From NCBI RefSeq assembly GCF_002885975.1, contig NZ_POSP01000003.1:3100001-3164000 (forward strand): DNA of 64,000 nucleotides, in the 5' to 3' direction. Positions 1 to 9,236 of this stretch are shown here, piece by piece. Positions within the stretch are counted from its first letter, which is position 1; each line of letters starts with the position of its first letter. Origin of the DNA: Paucibacter aquatile. Lineage in GTDB: Bacteria > Pseudomonadota > Gammaproteobacteria > Burkholderiales > Burkholderiaceae_C. The notes below the pieces were generated by a model, which did no database searches, was not told the origin of the DNA, and saw only the letters and a program-made list of their open reading frames with translations. The translations under genes were made by a program, and so were the position numbers.

Positions 1-3000
1 GCCCTGCCGCCCGAAGCCGCCCGCCTGCCCGACCCCTACCGCGACGAGATCGGCGTGGTCAACGCGCTGGCCCAGAGCCTGGGCGCCGGCCTGAACTGGC
101 CCGCCGTCATCGAACAAGCCCGCCCCTGGGTGGAGCAGGTGCGCGCCAACCCCGCGCCCTTTTGGGCCATGGAATCGCTGCTGCGCGAATACCCCATCAC
201 CAGCTCGGAAGGCCTGGCCCTGATGCGCCTGGCCGAAGCCCTGCTGCGCGTGCCCGATGCGCCCACCGCCATCGCCCTGACGGCCGACCAGCTGGGCCGC
301 GGCCAGTTTGACGGCGGCTCGGACGGCCCGCACAAGCTCTGGTCCAGCCTTTCGGCCTCGGCCATTTCCCTGTCCAAGAAATTCCTGCCCGATGCCGAAG
401 GCCAGGGCGGCCTGCTGACCCGCCTGGGCGCGCAGACCGTGGTGAGCGCCACCGTGCGCGCCATCCAGCTGCTGGGTCGCCAGTTCGTGCTGGGCCGCAA
501 TATCGGCGAGGCCATGGACGAGGCCGCTTCGGCGCGCAAAGCCCAGCCCATGCTGCGCTTCAGCTACGACATGCTGGGCGAGGGCGCTCGCACCGAAGCC
601 GATGCGCGCCGCTACCACGCGGCTTACATCGGCGCGATCAAGGCGATTGCCGCCGGCGCCAAGGCGGATTCGCCCGAGTCGGCCGATGGCATCTCGATCA
701 AGCTCAGCGCCCTGTTCTCGCGCTACGAAGTGCTACAGCGCGAGCGCGTGTTCGCCGAGCTGCTGCCGCGCGTCTGGGAGCTGATCACCCTGGCCGCGCA
801 GGCCAATATCAACCTGACCATCGACGCTGAAGAAGTCGACCGCCTCGAACTCTCGCTCGATGTGCTGGACGCCCTGGCCGCCCGCATCGCCACGCATTAC
901 CCGCAATGGCGCGGCTTCGGCCTGGCCGTGCAGGCCTACCAGACCCGCGCCCTGGCCGTCATCCACGAGGTGGCCGCCATCGCCAAGAAGCACCATCTGC
1001 GCTTCATGGTGCGCCTGGTCAAGGGGGCGTACTGGGACGGTGAGATCAAGCGCGCCCAGGAGCTGGGTCTGGCCGCCTACCCCGTGTTCACCCACAAGCA
1101 GCACACCGATGTGTCCTATCTGGCCTGTGCCCAGGCCCTGATCCAGCACGCCGATGTGATCTACCCGCAGTTCGCCAGCCACAACGCCGGCACCATCGCC
1201 GCCATCGTGCAGATGGCCAAGACGGCCAACGCCAAGTTCGAGATGCAGCGCCTGCACGGCATGGGTGAAGGCGTGTACCGCGAGGTGCTCAGGGCCGGCA
1301 CCATCCCCTGCCGCGTCTACGCCCCGGTCGGCGAGCACCGCGACCTGCTGGCCTATCTGGTGCGCCGCCTGCTGGAGAACGGCGCCAACTCGTCTTTCGT
1401 CCATCAGCTGGCCGACGTCAACGTCCAGGTGCCCGAGCTGCTCGGCTCGCCGCTGGAGCAGGTGCAGCCCTACAGCGCCCTGCCGCTGCCGCGCGCGCTC
1501 TACCAGGATCCCAAGGGCCAGGGCCGTGCCAATTCCACCGGCGCCGACCTGACCGATCTGGCCCAGCGCCAGGTCTACCTCGACGCCCTGGCTCGCACGG
1601 AAGTCCAGCCCGTGCCCGAGGCCACGGCCGAGGACGTGGCGGCCGCCATGGCCCAGCTGCAAGCCGGTTTCAGCGCCTGGAACATCACGCCTGCGCATGA
1701 GCGCGCCGACATCCTGCGCCGCGCCGCTGATGCGCTCGATGGCCGCATCCACGAGTTCTGCGCCCTGCTGGTCAAGGAAGCCTACAAGACCCAGGGCGAC
1801 TGCGTGGCCGAAGTCCGCGAAGCCGTCGATTTCCTGCGCTACTACGCCGACCAGGCCGAGCAAGACGGCCCGCGCATGCAAGGCCGCGGTGTCTTCGTCT
1901 GCATCAGCCCCTGGAACTTCCCCCTGGCCATCTTTGCCGGCCAGGTCGTCGCCGCCCTGGTGACGGGCAATACCGTGGCCGCCAAGCCCGCTGAACAAAC
2001 GCCTTATGTTGCCAAGCAGTTCGTCGAGCTGCTCTACGCCGCCGGCGTGCCGCAGAGCGCGCTGCAGCTGCTGCATGGCGCTGGCGAAACTGTCGGCGCC
2101 GGCCTGGTGGCGGCGCCGCAGACGGCCGGCGTCTGCTTCACCGGCTCCACGCAAGTGGCCCAGATCATCAACCGCACCCTGGCCGCCAAGGAAGGCGCCG
2201 TCGTGCCTCTGATCGCCGAAACCGGTGGCATCAACGCCATGGTGGTCGACTCGACCGCCCTGCCCGAGCAGGTGGTCGATGCCGTGGTGCAGTCGGCCTT
2301 CCGCTCGGCCGGCCAGCGCTGCTCGGCCCTGCGCCTGCTGTGCGTGCACGAGAGCATTGCCGATGGCGTGATCGAGATGCTCAAGGGCGCGCTGCAAGAG
2401 CTGTGGGTCGGTCGCCCGGCCGAGCTGGCCACCGATGTCGGCCCGGTCATCGACGACGAGGCCTTCGACAACATCGCCAAGAATGTGGCCCGTCTCAAGC
2501 GCGAGGCCAAGCTGATCGCCGAGGCCCCGGTGCACGACGCGCTGCCGCGCCTGATCCAGCCAGTGGCTTTCGAGATCCCCGCCATCAGCGCCCTGCGCCA
2601 GGAAATCTTCGGCCCGGTGCTGCATGTGGTGCGCTGGGGTGGCGATGTGGATGCCGTGGTCGAACAGATCAATGCCCTGGGCTATGGCCTGACCCTGGGC
2701 ATCCAGACCCGCATCGATAGCCGCGCCCTGCGCCTGGCCGACAAGGCCCGCATCGGTAACGTCTATGTCAACCGCAACATCATCGGCGCGGTCGTTGGCG
2801 TCCAGCCCTTTGGCGGCGAAGGCATGTCCGGTACCGGCCCCAAGGCGGGCGGCCCGAACTACCTCTATCGTTTCTGCGCCCTGCCCCTGGTGCCGGCCCC
2901 GGCCGTGCCCGCCGTGCTGACCGCCGAAAGCGCGCCCGCTGCAGGCGTGGCTGCCACGGTGGCAGCCCTGGCTGCCGGCCACGAGGTCTGGAGCGCCCGC

Positions 3001-3597
3001 GCCCTGGGTGAGCGCGCCACCGTGCTGCGCCAGGCCTTCGACGGCCAGGCCGGTGGCTTGCAGGTCAACGCCCGCCTGAGCCTGGCCGAGCGCGTGCTGG
3101 CCGACCAGCGCCTGCCCGGCCCCACCGGTGAGAGCAACGAGCTGCGCCTGCACGGCCGCGGCGTGCTGCTCTTGCTGGCCCAAGGCGCTGCAGCGCCCGA
3201 TCTGGCCCTGGCCCTGGCCGCCGCCTTGGTGGCCGGCAACAGCGTGGCCCTGCTCAGCGACAAGCCGGGCGAGGCCGAGCGCCTGCAGCAACGCCTGCGC
3301 GCCGCCGGCCTGCCGGCCGAGGCCTTGCTGGTGCTGCCGCAAGGCGGTGCGGCCACCCTGGCCGCGCTGCTCGACGACGAGCGTGTCTCCGGTGTCATCC
3401 TGGCCGCACCCGATTCTGCGACCGAGCGCAGCCTGGCCCGCCAGCTGGCCGCCGACAGCGGCGCCATCCGCCCGCTGATCACCGCCCCCGAGGTGCAAGA
3501 CCCGCTGCAGCAATACCGCTTTAGCGCCGAGCAGACCCTGACCATCAACACCGCAGCCGCGGGCGGCAACGCGGCATTGCTGGCTGGTTTGCACTGA
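1..3597 (+). CDS. putA: Bifunctional proline dehydrogenase / P5C dehydrogenase PutA (5' end outside window)
   Basis: PutA oxidises proline to glutamate in two steps: an FAD-dependent proline dehydrogenase and an NAD-dependent pyrroline-5-carboxylate (P5C) dehydrogenase. The reading frame is open to base 1, so the N-terminus, and any ribbon-helix-helix repressor domain, is not visible; about 1198 codons are. The proline dehydrogenase barrel occupies roughly the first 470 visible residues and contains RRLLENGANSSFV, whose paired arginines bind proline in the family. The aldehyde dehydrogenase domain follows, with the Glu motif AETGG (near base 2220) and the catalytic Cys in GQRCSALR (near 2319). 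GGEGMSGTGPKAGG and a ~200-residue C-terminal extension are typical of long PutAs. The TGA overlaps the ATG of the next gene by one base. Identification is very secure; whether it is bi- or trifunctional cannot be told from here. Confidence 0.97.
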   Translation, partial: ALPPEAARLPDPYRDEIGVVNALAQSLGAGLNWPAVIEQARPWVEQVRANPAPFWAMESLLREYPITSSEGLALMRLAEALLRVPDAPTAIALTADQLGRGQFDGGSDGPHKLWSSLSASAISLSKKFLPDAEGQGGLLTRLGAQTVVSATVRAIQLLGRQFVLGRNIGEAMDEAASARKAQPMLRFSYDMLGEGARTEADARRYHAAYIGAIKAIAAGAKADSPESADGISIKLSALFSRYEVLQRERVFAELLPRVWELITLAAQANINLTIDAEEVDRLELSLDVLDALAARIATHYPQWRGFGLAVQAYQTRALAVIHEVAAIAKKHHLRFMVRLVKGAYWDGEIKRAQELGLAAYPVFTHKQHTDVSYLACAQALIQHADVIYPQFASHNAGTIAAIVQMAKTANAKFEMQRLHGMGEGVYREVLRAGTIPCRVYAPVGEHRDLLAYLVRRLLENGANSSFVHQLADVNVQVPELLGSPLEQVQPYSALPLPRALYQDPKGQGRANSTGADLTDLAQRQVYLDALARTEVQPVPEATAEDVAAAMAQLQAGFSAWNITPAHERADILRRAADALDGRIHEFCALLVKEAYKTQGDCVAEVREAVDFLRYYADQAEQDGPRMQGRGVFVCISPWNFPLAIFAGQVVAALVTGNTVAAKPAEQTPYVAKQFVELLYAAGVPQSALQLLHGAGETVGAGLVAAPQTAGVCFTGSTQVAQIINRTLAAKEGAVVPLIAETGGINAMVVDSTALPEQVVDAVVQSAFRSAGQRCSALRLLCVHESIADGVIEMLKGALQELWVGRPAELATDVGPVIDDEAFDNIAKNVARLKREAKLIAEAPVHDALPRLIQPVAFEIPAISALRQEIFGPVLHVVRWGGDVDAVVEQINALGYGLTLGIQTRIDSRALRLADKARIGNVYVNRNIIGAVVGVQPFGGEGMSGTGPKAGGPNYLYRFCALPLVPAPAVPAVLTAESAPAAGVAATVAALAAGHEVWSARALGERATVLRQAFDGQAGGLQVNARLSLAERVLADQRLPGPTGESNELRLHGRGVLLLLAQGAAAPDLALALAAALVAGNSVALLSDKPGEAERLQQRLRAAGLPAEALLVLPQGGAATLAALLDDERVSGVILAAPDSATERSLARQLAADSGAIRPLITAPEVQDPLQQYRFSAEQTLTINTAAAGGNAALLAGLH

Positions 3598-6098
3598 TGC
3601 GCCGCCTGCCCCTGCTTCGCCAGGTCTGTCATTCGGGCCTGGTCGGCTTGGCCCTGGTTGCCAGTGGATTGCCAGCCCCGGCCCAGCCCCCGGGGGCAGC
3701 CCGGGCGCAAGCCGAAGCGGCGCCGCTCAGTGCCCCCGCCCTCCAGCGTCTGCGCCAGCAGCTGCAGCAGCAGGACTACCGCGCGGCTCAGCCGCAGCTG
3801 CAGACTTTGCTGCGCCGCCATGCGGCCGGGCAGGCCTTGGGCAGTGGCGAGGGCGAGCTGATGTATCGCTGGTTGTTTGCAAGCGAGAACCTGGCCGAGG
3901 TGGGGCGGCGCACGGCGGCGGTGCTGGAGGAAGGCAGCGCCGCCACGGCCGCCGATTTGCTGGCGGCGGCGCGCCTGGCCCTGGATCTGCGCGAGCTGGA
4001 CCGGGCCGAGGTGTGCTTGCAGCGGGCGCTAGCGCAGGCTCGCAGCGTGGCCGAGCGGGCGGCGGTCTTGCGCGGTCAGGGCCAGCTGGCCTACCAGCGG
4101 CGCAACTACGATGGCGCCCTCGCACTGCATCAGCAGGCCCTGGCCTTGCAGCCCAGTGCCGATGGCGAGCAGGCCTTGGCCGAGACCTTGATCCGCCTGG
4201 GCCGCACGGCCGATGCCGTGGCCGCCGCCGAGCGTGCTGTGGCCCTGGACCCCTTGCACGAGCAGGCGCATTACCACCTGGGCAATGGTTATGCCCGCAA
4301 GAACTACAGCGAGCTGGCGGCCGAGTCACCGGCCGCTTTTGCCGCCGCCAACACCTTGATCCGCCGCGCTGCGCGCTCCTTTGACCGCGGCGATCTGCTG
4401 GCCGCGCGCCGCCTGGCCGCCAGCGCTCTGGCGCGCTGCCCCGGCCATGGCCGTGCCCATGCCGTGCTGGCCAAGGCCATCGAAGGCCTGCGCCTGCGCC
4501 AGGACCCGCACCGGGCCGCCGATGAAGCCCGCTTTGCCGCCACACCCATGCCCCAGGTGCCCGCCATCGAGCGCTATGTGCTGAACTGGGCCCAGCTCTC
4601 GCCGCGCCATCAGAAGCGCGTGGCTCTGTCGCTGGCGCCCTGGAAGGCCTTCATTCCGGTGCTGGTCGAGGGTGGCGCCACGCATTTCATCAAGCCTCTG
4701 GACATGCGCCTGTCCGAAACCCCTGGCGCGCAAGCACTCAAGGACCAGCGCATCGGCTACGACTCGCGGCTTTGGGACGATGTGCGCGGCATGGGCGGCT
4801 TCAACACCGTGACCGGCATCGAGGACGTGGAACGCTCCATCTTCGGCCGTTACAACACCGTGCTGCATGAGCTCAGCCACCAGGTCCACGGCGTGCTGAC
4901 GGCCGACACGGCCCGCGAGATCCAGGAGCTCTACCGCCGCGCCAAGCTGCGCGATGAGCGCAGCAAGAATGCGTTCTTGTCGCGTTATGCCGGCGGCTCG
5001 GTCTGGGAGTATTTCGCCGAGGGCGCCAATGCCCTCGACTCGCCACGCCGCGACGCCTTCGACACGCGCGAGATCGTGCGTGAGCGCCTGCAGGCCATGG
5101 ACCCCGAGCTGCAGGCCCTGGTGCAGCGCCTCTTCGATCAGACCGACACCCGTGCCAGCCTGCCCATCGCCTTGGTCAACGCCGGCCACCACCGGCTGGA
5201 GTCGGGCGAGTTGCCCGCCGCGCGCGGCTTTTTCGAGCGCGCCCGCGCCGTGGCGCCGCAGGACGAGCTGGTGCTGACGGCATCGCTCTACGGTGCCTCG
5301 CTGGCCGGTGACGCCGCGGCGGTGCACCAACTCGCGGCCGAGCTGCAGAGCCGCTATCCGCGCAGCGGCGCCGTGCTCACCTCAGTCCTGGACGCGCTGT
5401 GGCACAGCGGCCAGCCCCTGGCCGAATTGACGGCCCAACTCAGTGCACAAGCCCAGGGCTTGACGGGCGAAGACCGCCAGCGGGTCGACCTGGCCCTGGG
5501 CGCCCACCAGCTGCGCCTGGGCGCGGCCGCGCCGGCCCTGGCCGCGTTTGAGTCGGCCCTGGCCTATCAGAGCGACAGCCCCGAGGCCCTCTGGGGCAAG
5601 GCCGCCGCCCTGGCCCAGGCCGAGCGCTGGGACGAGGCCTTTGCCGTCTACGAGCAGGCGCTGCGCCTGCGCACCGGCCTGGTGGAGCTGCGCCGCGATC
5701 TGGCCCGCGATCTTTTGCGCGCCGGCCGGCTGGAGCCCGCCCGTGCCCAGCTCAAGGAAGCCGCGCTGCTGGACCCCAAGGATGCCGGCGTGCTGGCGTT
5801 GCAGGCCTGGGCTTCGCTGTTGAGCGGCGATGCCGCTTCAGCCCTGCGCCAGGCCGAGGCCGCGCGGGCCCTGGACCCCTGGGCTGACCTGGCCCTGATC
5901 ATCCAGGGCGCCGCCCAGGCCCGCCTGGGCCGGCCCGAGCAGGCGGCAGCCAGCTGGGCGCCGCTGCGTCAGCGCCATGCCGACGCCGCCAGCGGGCCGC
6001 GTTACGTCTACCGCGCCGCGGCCTCGGGCTGGGTGTCGGTCAACGAGCAGCCGGCCTGGGAGCGGCGCCTGCTGGAGCAGTTGGCCGGCGGCTCCTGA
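3597..6098 (+). CDS. Exported TPR protein with an HExxH metallopeptidase-like core
   Basis: This 833-residue protein starts at an ATG that shares a base with the putA stop, suggesting translational coupling. Residues 1 to about 30 form a signal peptide (hydrophobic GLVGLALVASGLPAPAQ). The N-terminal half has degenerate TPR helices (clear units near residues 150-230), and more TPR units fill the last ~300 residues. Between them lies a segment with VLHELSH, a zinc-type HExxH, followed ~45 residues later by a WEYFAEG stretch that could supply the third ligand; this resembles gluzincin peptidases. It is therefore likely a periplasmic or secreted TPR-scaffolded metallopeptidase. Substrate and any link to proline use are unknown. 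The domain call rests on motif reading only. Confidence 0.75.
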   Translation: MRRLPLLRQVCHSGLVGLALVASGLPAPAQPPGAARAQAEAAPLSAPALQRLRQQLQQQDYRAAQPQLQTLLRRHAAGQALGSGEGELMYRWLFASENLAEVGRRTAAVLEEGSAATAADLLAAARLALDLRELDRAEVCLQRALAQARSVAERAAVLRGQGQLAYQRRNYDGALALHQQALALQPSADGEQALAETLIRLGRTADAVAAAERAVALDPLHEQAHYHLGNGYARKNYSELAAESPAAFAAANTLIRRAARSFDRGDLLAARRLAASALARCPGHGRAHAVLAKAIEGLRLRQDPHRAADEARFAATPMPQVPAIERYVLNWAQLSPRHQKRVALSLAPWKAFIPVLVEGGATHFIKPLDMRLSETPGAQALKDQRIGYDSRLWDDVRGMGGFNTVTGIEDVERSIFGRYNTVLHELSHQVHGVLTADTAREIQELYRRAKLRDERSKNAFLSRYAGGSVWEYFAEGANALDSPRRDAFDTREIVRERLQAMDPELQALVQRLFDQTDTRASLPIALVNAGHHRLESGELPAARGFFERARAVAPQDELVLTASLYGASLAGDAAAVHQLAAELQSRYPRSGAVLTSVLDALWHSGQPLAELTAQLSAQAQGLTGEDRQRVDLALGAHQLRLGAAAPALAAFESALAYQSDSPEALWGKAAALAQAERWDEAFAVYEQALRLRTGLVELRRDLARDLLRAGRLEPARAQLKEAALLDPKDAGVLALQAWASLLSGDAASALRQAEAARALDPWADLALIIQGAAQARLGRPEQAAASWAPLRQRHADAASGPRYVYRAAASGWVSVNEQPAWERRLLEQLAGGS

Positions 6099-6800
6099 TC
6101 AGAGCCAGCTGCTGATCGCCGCCAGCGGCTTCTTGATGCCACCATGCACCGGCACCAGGCAGCCCGGCTTGGGGTAGCCCACGACCAGCAGGATGACGGG
6201 CTTCTCCGATTCCGGCCGGCCGCAGATCTTGCTCAGAAAGCCCATGGGGCTGGGCGTGTGGGTGAGGGTGGCGAGGCCGGCGTCGTGCAGGGCGCTGATC
6301 AAGAAGCCGGTGGCGATGCCCACCGACTCGGGCACGTAGTAGTGGCTGAAGCGCTCGCCCTGGGCGTCGATGCCGTACTTCTGCGCAAAGATGGCGATCA
6401 GCAGCGGCGCCTCGTCCAGAAAAGGCTTGTTGGCATCGGTGCCCAGCGGCGCCAGGGCGCGCAGCCATTCTTCGGGCGCGCGGCCGTTGTAGAAGGTGCG
6501 CTCTTCTTCCTCGGCCTCGATGCGGATCTGGTGCTTGATGGCCGGATCGCTGATGACGGCGAAATGCCAGGGCTGCTGGTTGGCGCCCGAGGGCGCGGTG
6601 CCGGCGGCGAGCAGGCATTGCTCGATCACCTCGCGCGGCACGGGCCGGCTGTCGTAATCGCGCACGGTGCGGCGGCGCAGCAGCTGCTGGTAGTTTCGGC
6701 GGGCGCGCTCGATCATCTGTTCGGGCGGCAGCTCCTGAAAGGCGGGCAGAGCCTCCATGGCGGGGGCGGGCCGCTCCTGTTGAATCGTCGTTTCGGTCAT
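6099..6800 (-). CDS. Nitroreductase-family flavoprotein, iodotyrosine-deiodinase-like
   Basis: An FMN-dependent nitroreductase-fold oxidoreductase of 233 residues. RRRTVRDYDSRPVP (near residues 42-55) and AGTAPSGANQQPWHF (near 66-80) are the family's FMN-binding segments. The combination AGTAPSGAN...QPWHF, an E-rich EAEEEERTFYN helix and a KPFLDEAP segment resembles the iodotyrosine deiodinase (IYD) subgroup rather than NfsA/NfsB or BluB. IYD-type enzymes reductively dehalogenate halotyrosines, but the substrate here is unknown. The gene converges on the TPR gene with no bases between the two stop codons. An upstream 187-bp gap separates it from divergent proC and must hold both promoters. 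Confidence 0.85.
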   Translation of the reverse strand: MTETTIQQERPAPAMEALPAFQELPPEQMIERARRNYQQLLRRRTVRDYDSRPVPREVIEQCLLAAGTAPSGANQQPWHFAVISDPAIKHQIRIEAEEEERTFYNGRAPEEWLRALAPLGTDANKPFLDEAPLLIAIFAQKYGIDAQGERFSHYYVPESVGIATGFLISALHDAGLATLTHTPSPMGFLSKICGRPESEKPVILLVVGYPKPGCLVPVHGGIKKPLAAISSWL

Positions 6801-6987
6801 GGCTGAGTTCTCCTCCGTCGCGCCTCGGGGTTTGGACTGTGGATCGGCTGCGCATGCAGCCGGGGCGAGGCGAACGACCCGGAGAGCCTAGCGGGGCGCC
6901 TGCGGCTTGACCATCGGGGCTCGGCCTGAGTCGGCCTGAGCCCGGCCTACACTTCATGCCTTCCATCGATACAAGACGGCAAGCGCC

Positions 6988-7803
6988 ATGAGTTCTCCCA
7001 TTGCTTTCATCGGCGGCGGCAATATGGCCAGCGCCATCATCGGCGGTTTGCTGCGCGCCGGGCTCAAGCCGGACCGGGTCTGGGTGGTCGAGCCTTACGA
7101 GCCGCAGCGCGCCCGCCTGCAGACGGATTTCCCCGGCCTCCATGTGCTGGCGGCGGCCGAGCCCAGCCTGGCCGAGGCCAGCCTGGTGGTCTGGGCCGTC
7201 AAGCCCCAGCTGTTCGGGGAGGCGGCCGCGCCGCTGGCCGGCCTGCTTCAGGGCGCCCTGCACCTGTCGGTGATGGCCGGCATCCGCAGCGACACCCTGG
7301 CGGCCAAGACCGGCAGTGAGCGCATCGTCCGCGCCATGCCCAACACCCCGGCCCTGATCGGCCAGGGCATCGCCGGCCTGTTCGCTCGCGCTGCCGTGTC
7401 GGCCGAAGACCGCGCCCGGGTCGAGCAGGTGCTGGCGCCCACCGGCCGCAGCCTCTGGGTCGAGGCCGAGGCGGATCTGGACGCCGTCACCGCCTTGTCG
7501 GGCTCGGGCCCGGCCTACTTCTTCTACATCGTCGAGGCCATGACGGCCGCGGCGGTGGACATGGGCTTGAGCGAAGCCCAGGGCCGCGAGCTGGCCCTGG
7601 CCACCTGCGGCGGTGCCGCCGCCCTGGGCCTGGCGTCGAGCGAATCGCCCACCGTGCTGCGCGAGCGGGTCACCTCCAAGGGCGGCACCACCTTTGCGGC
7701 CATCAGCAGCCTGCAGGCCGACCAGGTCGGCGCTGCAGTCCAGCGGGCCGTGCGGGCGGCGCAGCAGCGGGCCCGTGAGCTGGGCGACGAATTTGCGGGC
7801 TGA
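6988..7803 (+). CDS. proC: Pyrroline-5-carboxylate reductase
   Basis: ProC catalyses the last step of proline synthesis, NAD(P)H-dependent reduction of pyrroline-5-carboxylate to proline. The 271-residue length is normal. The N-terminal Rossmann motif FIGGGNMASAIIGGLL begins at residue 7. RAMPNTPALIGQG, the dimer-domain signature LSGSGPAYFFYIVEAM and the C-terminal VTSKGGTT complete the family pattern. It lies about 3.4 kb from putA, so synthesis and breakdown of proline are encoded near each other but in separate units. The ubiC reading frame begins 63 bases downstream, so the two may be cotranscribed. Confidence 0.97.
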   Translation: MSSPIAFIGGGNMASAIIGGLLRAGLKPDRVWVVEPYEPQRARLQTDFPGLHVLAAAEPSLAEASLVVWAVKPQLFGEAAAPLAGLLQGALHLSVMAGIRSDTLAAKTGSERIVRAMPNTPALIGQGIAGLFARAAVSAEDRARVEQVLAPTGRSLWVEAEADLDAVTALSGSGPAYFFYIVEAMTAAAVDMGLSEAQGRELALATCGGAAALGLASSESPTVLRERVTSKGGTTFAAISSLQADQVGAAVQRAVRAAQQRARELGDEFAG

Positions 7804-7854
7804 GCCGGTGCAGGACCTGACCCCCAACACGCGCCGGCCCCTGTCGCCGGGCCT

Positions 7855-7859
7855 GAGGA
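7855..7859 (+). promoter_or_regulatory. Shine-Dalgarno supporting the TTG start of ubiC
   Basis: GAGGA lies 7 bases before the TTG at 7867. The frame has no ATG or GTG between the proC stop and this codon, so the site decides the start. Confidence 0.7.
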
Positions 7860-7866
7860 CCGCATC

Positions 7867-8439
7867 TTGGGCATAGCCAGCCGCGACAGTTTGCGCAAAT
7901 GGCTGCATGCGCCGGGTTCGCTGAGCCGGCGCCTGGCGCGCCTGGGTGAACGTTTCGAGGTGACGGTGCTGAGCCAGCGCACTGCGCCGCTGCGGGCGGC
8001 CGAGCTCAAGGCCCTGGGCCTGCCGCGCCGCGGCTGCACGGTGGTGCGCGAGGTCATTCTCAGCGTCGATGGCCGGCCCCTGGTCTGGGCCCGTTCCAGC
8101 CTGCACCAGAGCGCCCTGGCCGGCCCATGGCGTGCGCTCAAGGGCCTGGGCCCGCGCCCGCTGGCCAATTTGCTCTATGCCGACCCCCGGGTGCGGCGCA
8201 GCGAGCTGCAGCCGCGCCGCCTGTCCCGCCATGGTCACACCCGCCGGCAGATGCAAAAGCAGTGGTTGGCCGCCACGGGCAGCCCCGCATCGGCTCAAAT
8301 GTTGTGGTCACGCAACTCTGTTTTCAGCCGCTGCGGCGCTCAGTTACGGGTGATGGAGCTATTTGTGCCGGAACTGGCCGGAAATATGCCGACAGTTGGT
8401 CGCGTTAGGTGTGTAAAGAGGCGTAACAATAGGCCCTAG
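7867..8439 (+). CDS. ubiC: Chorismate--pyruvate lyase
   Basis: UbiC removes pyruvate from chorismate to give 4-hydroxybenzoate, the ring precursor of ubiquinone; UbiA, which prenylates it, is encoded at 18934-19839. The 190-residue product is family-sized. Conserved features include the VVREVILSVDGRPLVWARS strand pair (residues ~58-76), LGPRPLANLL, and the closing LWSRNSVFSRCG...VMELFVPEL block, all typical of chorismate lyases. Translation probably starts at TTG 7867 behind a GAGGA site. The 3' end is lower in GC and the last ~15 residues (VRCVKRRNNRP) run past the usual family end. Confidence 0.9.
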   Translation: MGIASRDSLRKWLHAPGSLSRRLARLGERFEVTVLSQRTAPLRAAELKALGLPRRGCTVVREVILSVDGRPLVWARSSLHQSALAGPWRALKGLGPRPLANLLYADPRVRRSELQPRRLSRHGHTRRQMQKQWLAATGSPASAQMLWSRNSVFSRCGAQLRVMELFVPELAGNMPTVGRVRCVKRRNNRP

Positions 8440-8481
8440 AATAAAAGGTAGGGAGGTTCATCAGCTGTTTTGAGGAATCTC

Positions 8482-9216
8482 ATGAAAACTCGTGACGTCG
8501 TCATTTTCAGCGGCCAGCGCTTCGCAGTGCCGCAATGTATTCAGCGTATCGACCACCAGTCGACGCACGGTTGGCAGCTGCGTTATGGCGGCACCAAACT
8601 TTTCTCTGACCACTCGCAAGATGGCAGCGGCGCCGCCGCAGCGCTGGCAGAGGCTACCAAGGCCTTGCTGAGCCGCATTGCCACCATGCCGGCGCCCTCG
8701 CGCCTGCAACGCCGCCCCAGCGGCAACAAGGGCAGTGGTCTGCCGGTCGGTATCTCCGGCCCCATCGTTCGTCAACGTGCCAGCAGCCGCGTCCGCGACT
8801 GCAGCTTTGCCGTGTCTCTGCCGCGTTTTGGCGGCGCGCCGCGCGGCCGCAGCGTCTACATCGGCACCGAGAACACCTACACGGTGGAGAAGTACCAAGC
8901 CGCCCTGGCCAAGGCCGTGGCCCTGCGTGAATCGGCCGAAGAAGCCTACCAACGCGCGGCCACCCGCGCCAAGCGCGCCGAGGCCAAGGTCCTGAAGGAG
9001 CAGCTGAAGTCCATCCTGGCGGCGGCTCCGGCGGCCAAGGCCAGCAAGGCCAGCAAGGCCAAGCCGGCCGCCAAGGCTGCACCGAAGGCCGCTCCCAAGG
9101 CCGTCAAGCCCGCTGCCAAGCCCGCTGCCAAGACGACAGCAGTGAAGGCGGCGGCAAAAGCTCCGGTCAAGCCCGTCGCCCGCAAGGCCGCCGGCAAAGC
9201 CGCTGCGCGCGCCTGA
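8482..9216 (+). CDS. Putative DNA-binding protein with AP2-like modules and histone H1-like Lys/Ala tail
   Basis: No named family is recognised with certainty. ATG 8482 is preferred over TTG 8470 because GAGGA lies 5 bases before it, giving 244 residues. The first ~150 residues contain two segments that look like AP2-type modules: GWQLRYGGTKLFSDH followed by an Ala-rich helix, and CSFAVSLPR...RSVYIGTENTYT followed by the helix EKYQAALAKAVALRESAEEAY. A coiled, basic helix follows. The last ~70 residues are low-complexity Ala/Lys/Pro repeats (KAAPKA, KPAAKPAAK) like those of histone H1-like bacterial proteins. A nucleoid or sequence-specific DNA-binding role is inferred from this charge pattern. 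The gene stands alone, preceded by a stretch of lower GC near 8400-8460 that probably holds its promoter. Confidence 0.6.
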   Translation: MKTRDVVIFSGQRFAVPQCIQRIDHQSTHGWQLRYGGTKLFSDHSQDGSGAAAALAEATKALLSRIATMPAPSRLQRRPSGNKGSGLPVGISGPIVRQRASSRVRDCSFAVSLPRFGGAPRGRSVYIGTENTYTVEKYQAALAKAVALRESAEEAYQRAATRAKRAEAKVLKEQLKSILAAAPAAKASKASKAKPAAKAAPKAAPKAVKPAAKPAAKTTAVKAAAKAPVKPVARKAAGKAAARA

Positions 9217-9236
9217 GCGCCGGTGCTGAGCCGCCC

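Noticed and set aside
733..3594. Very long open frame on the minus strand opposite putA
   Set aside because: It is an antisense artefact of the high third-position GC of putA: no family motif, no ribosome site, and a His/Gly/Gln-rich composition typical of such shadows.
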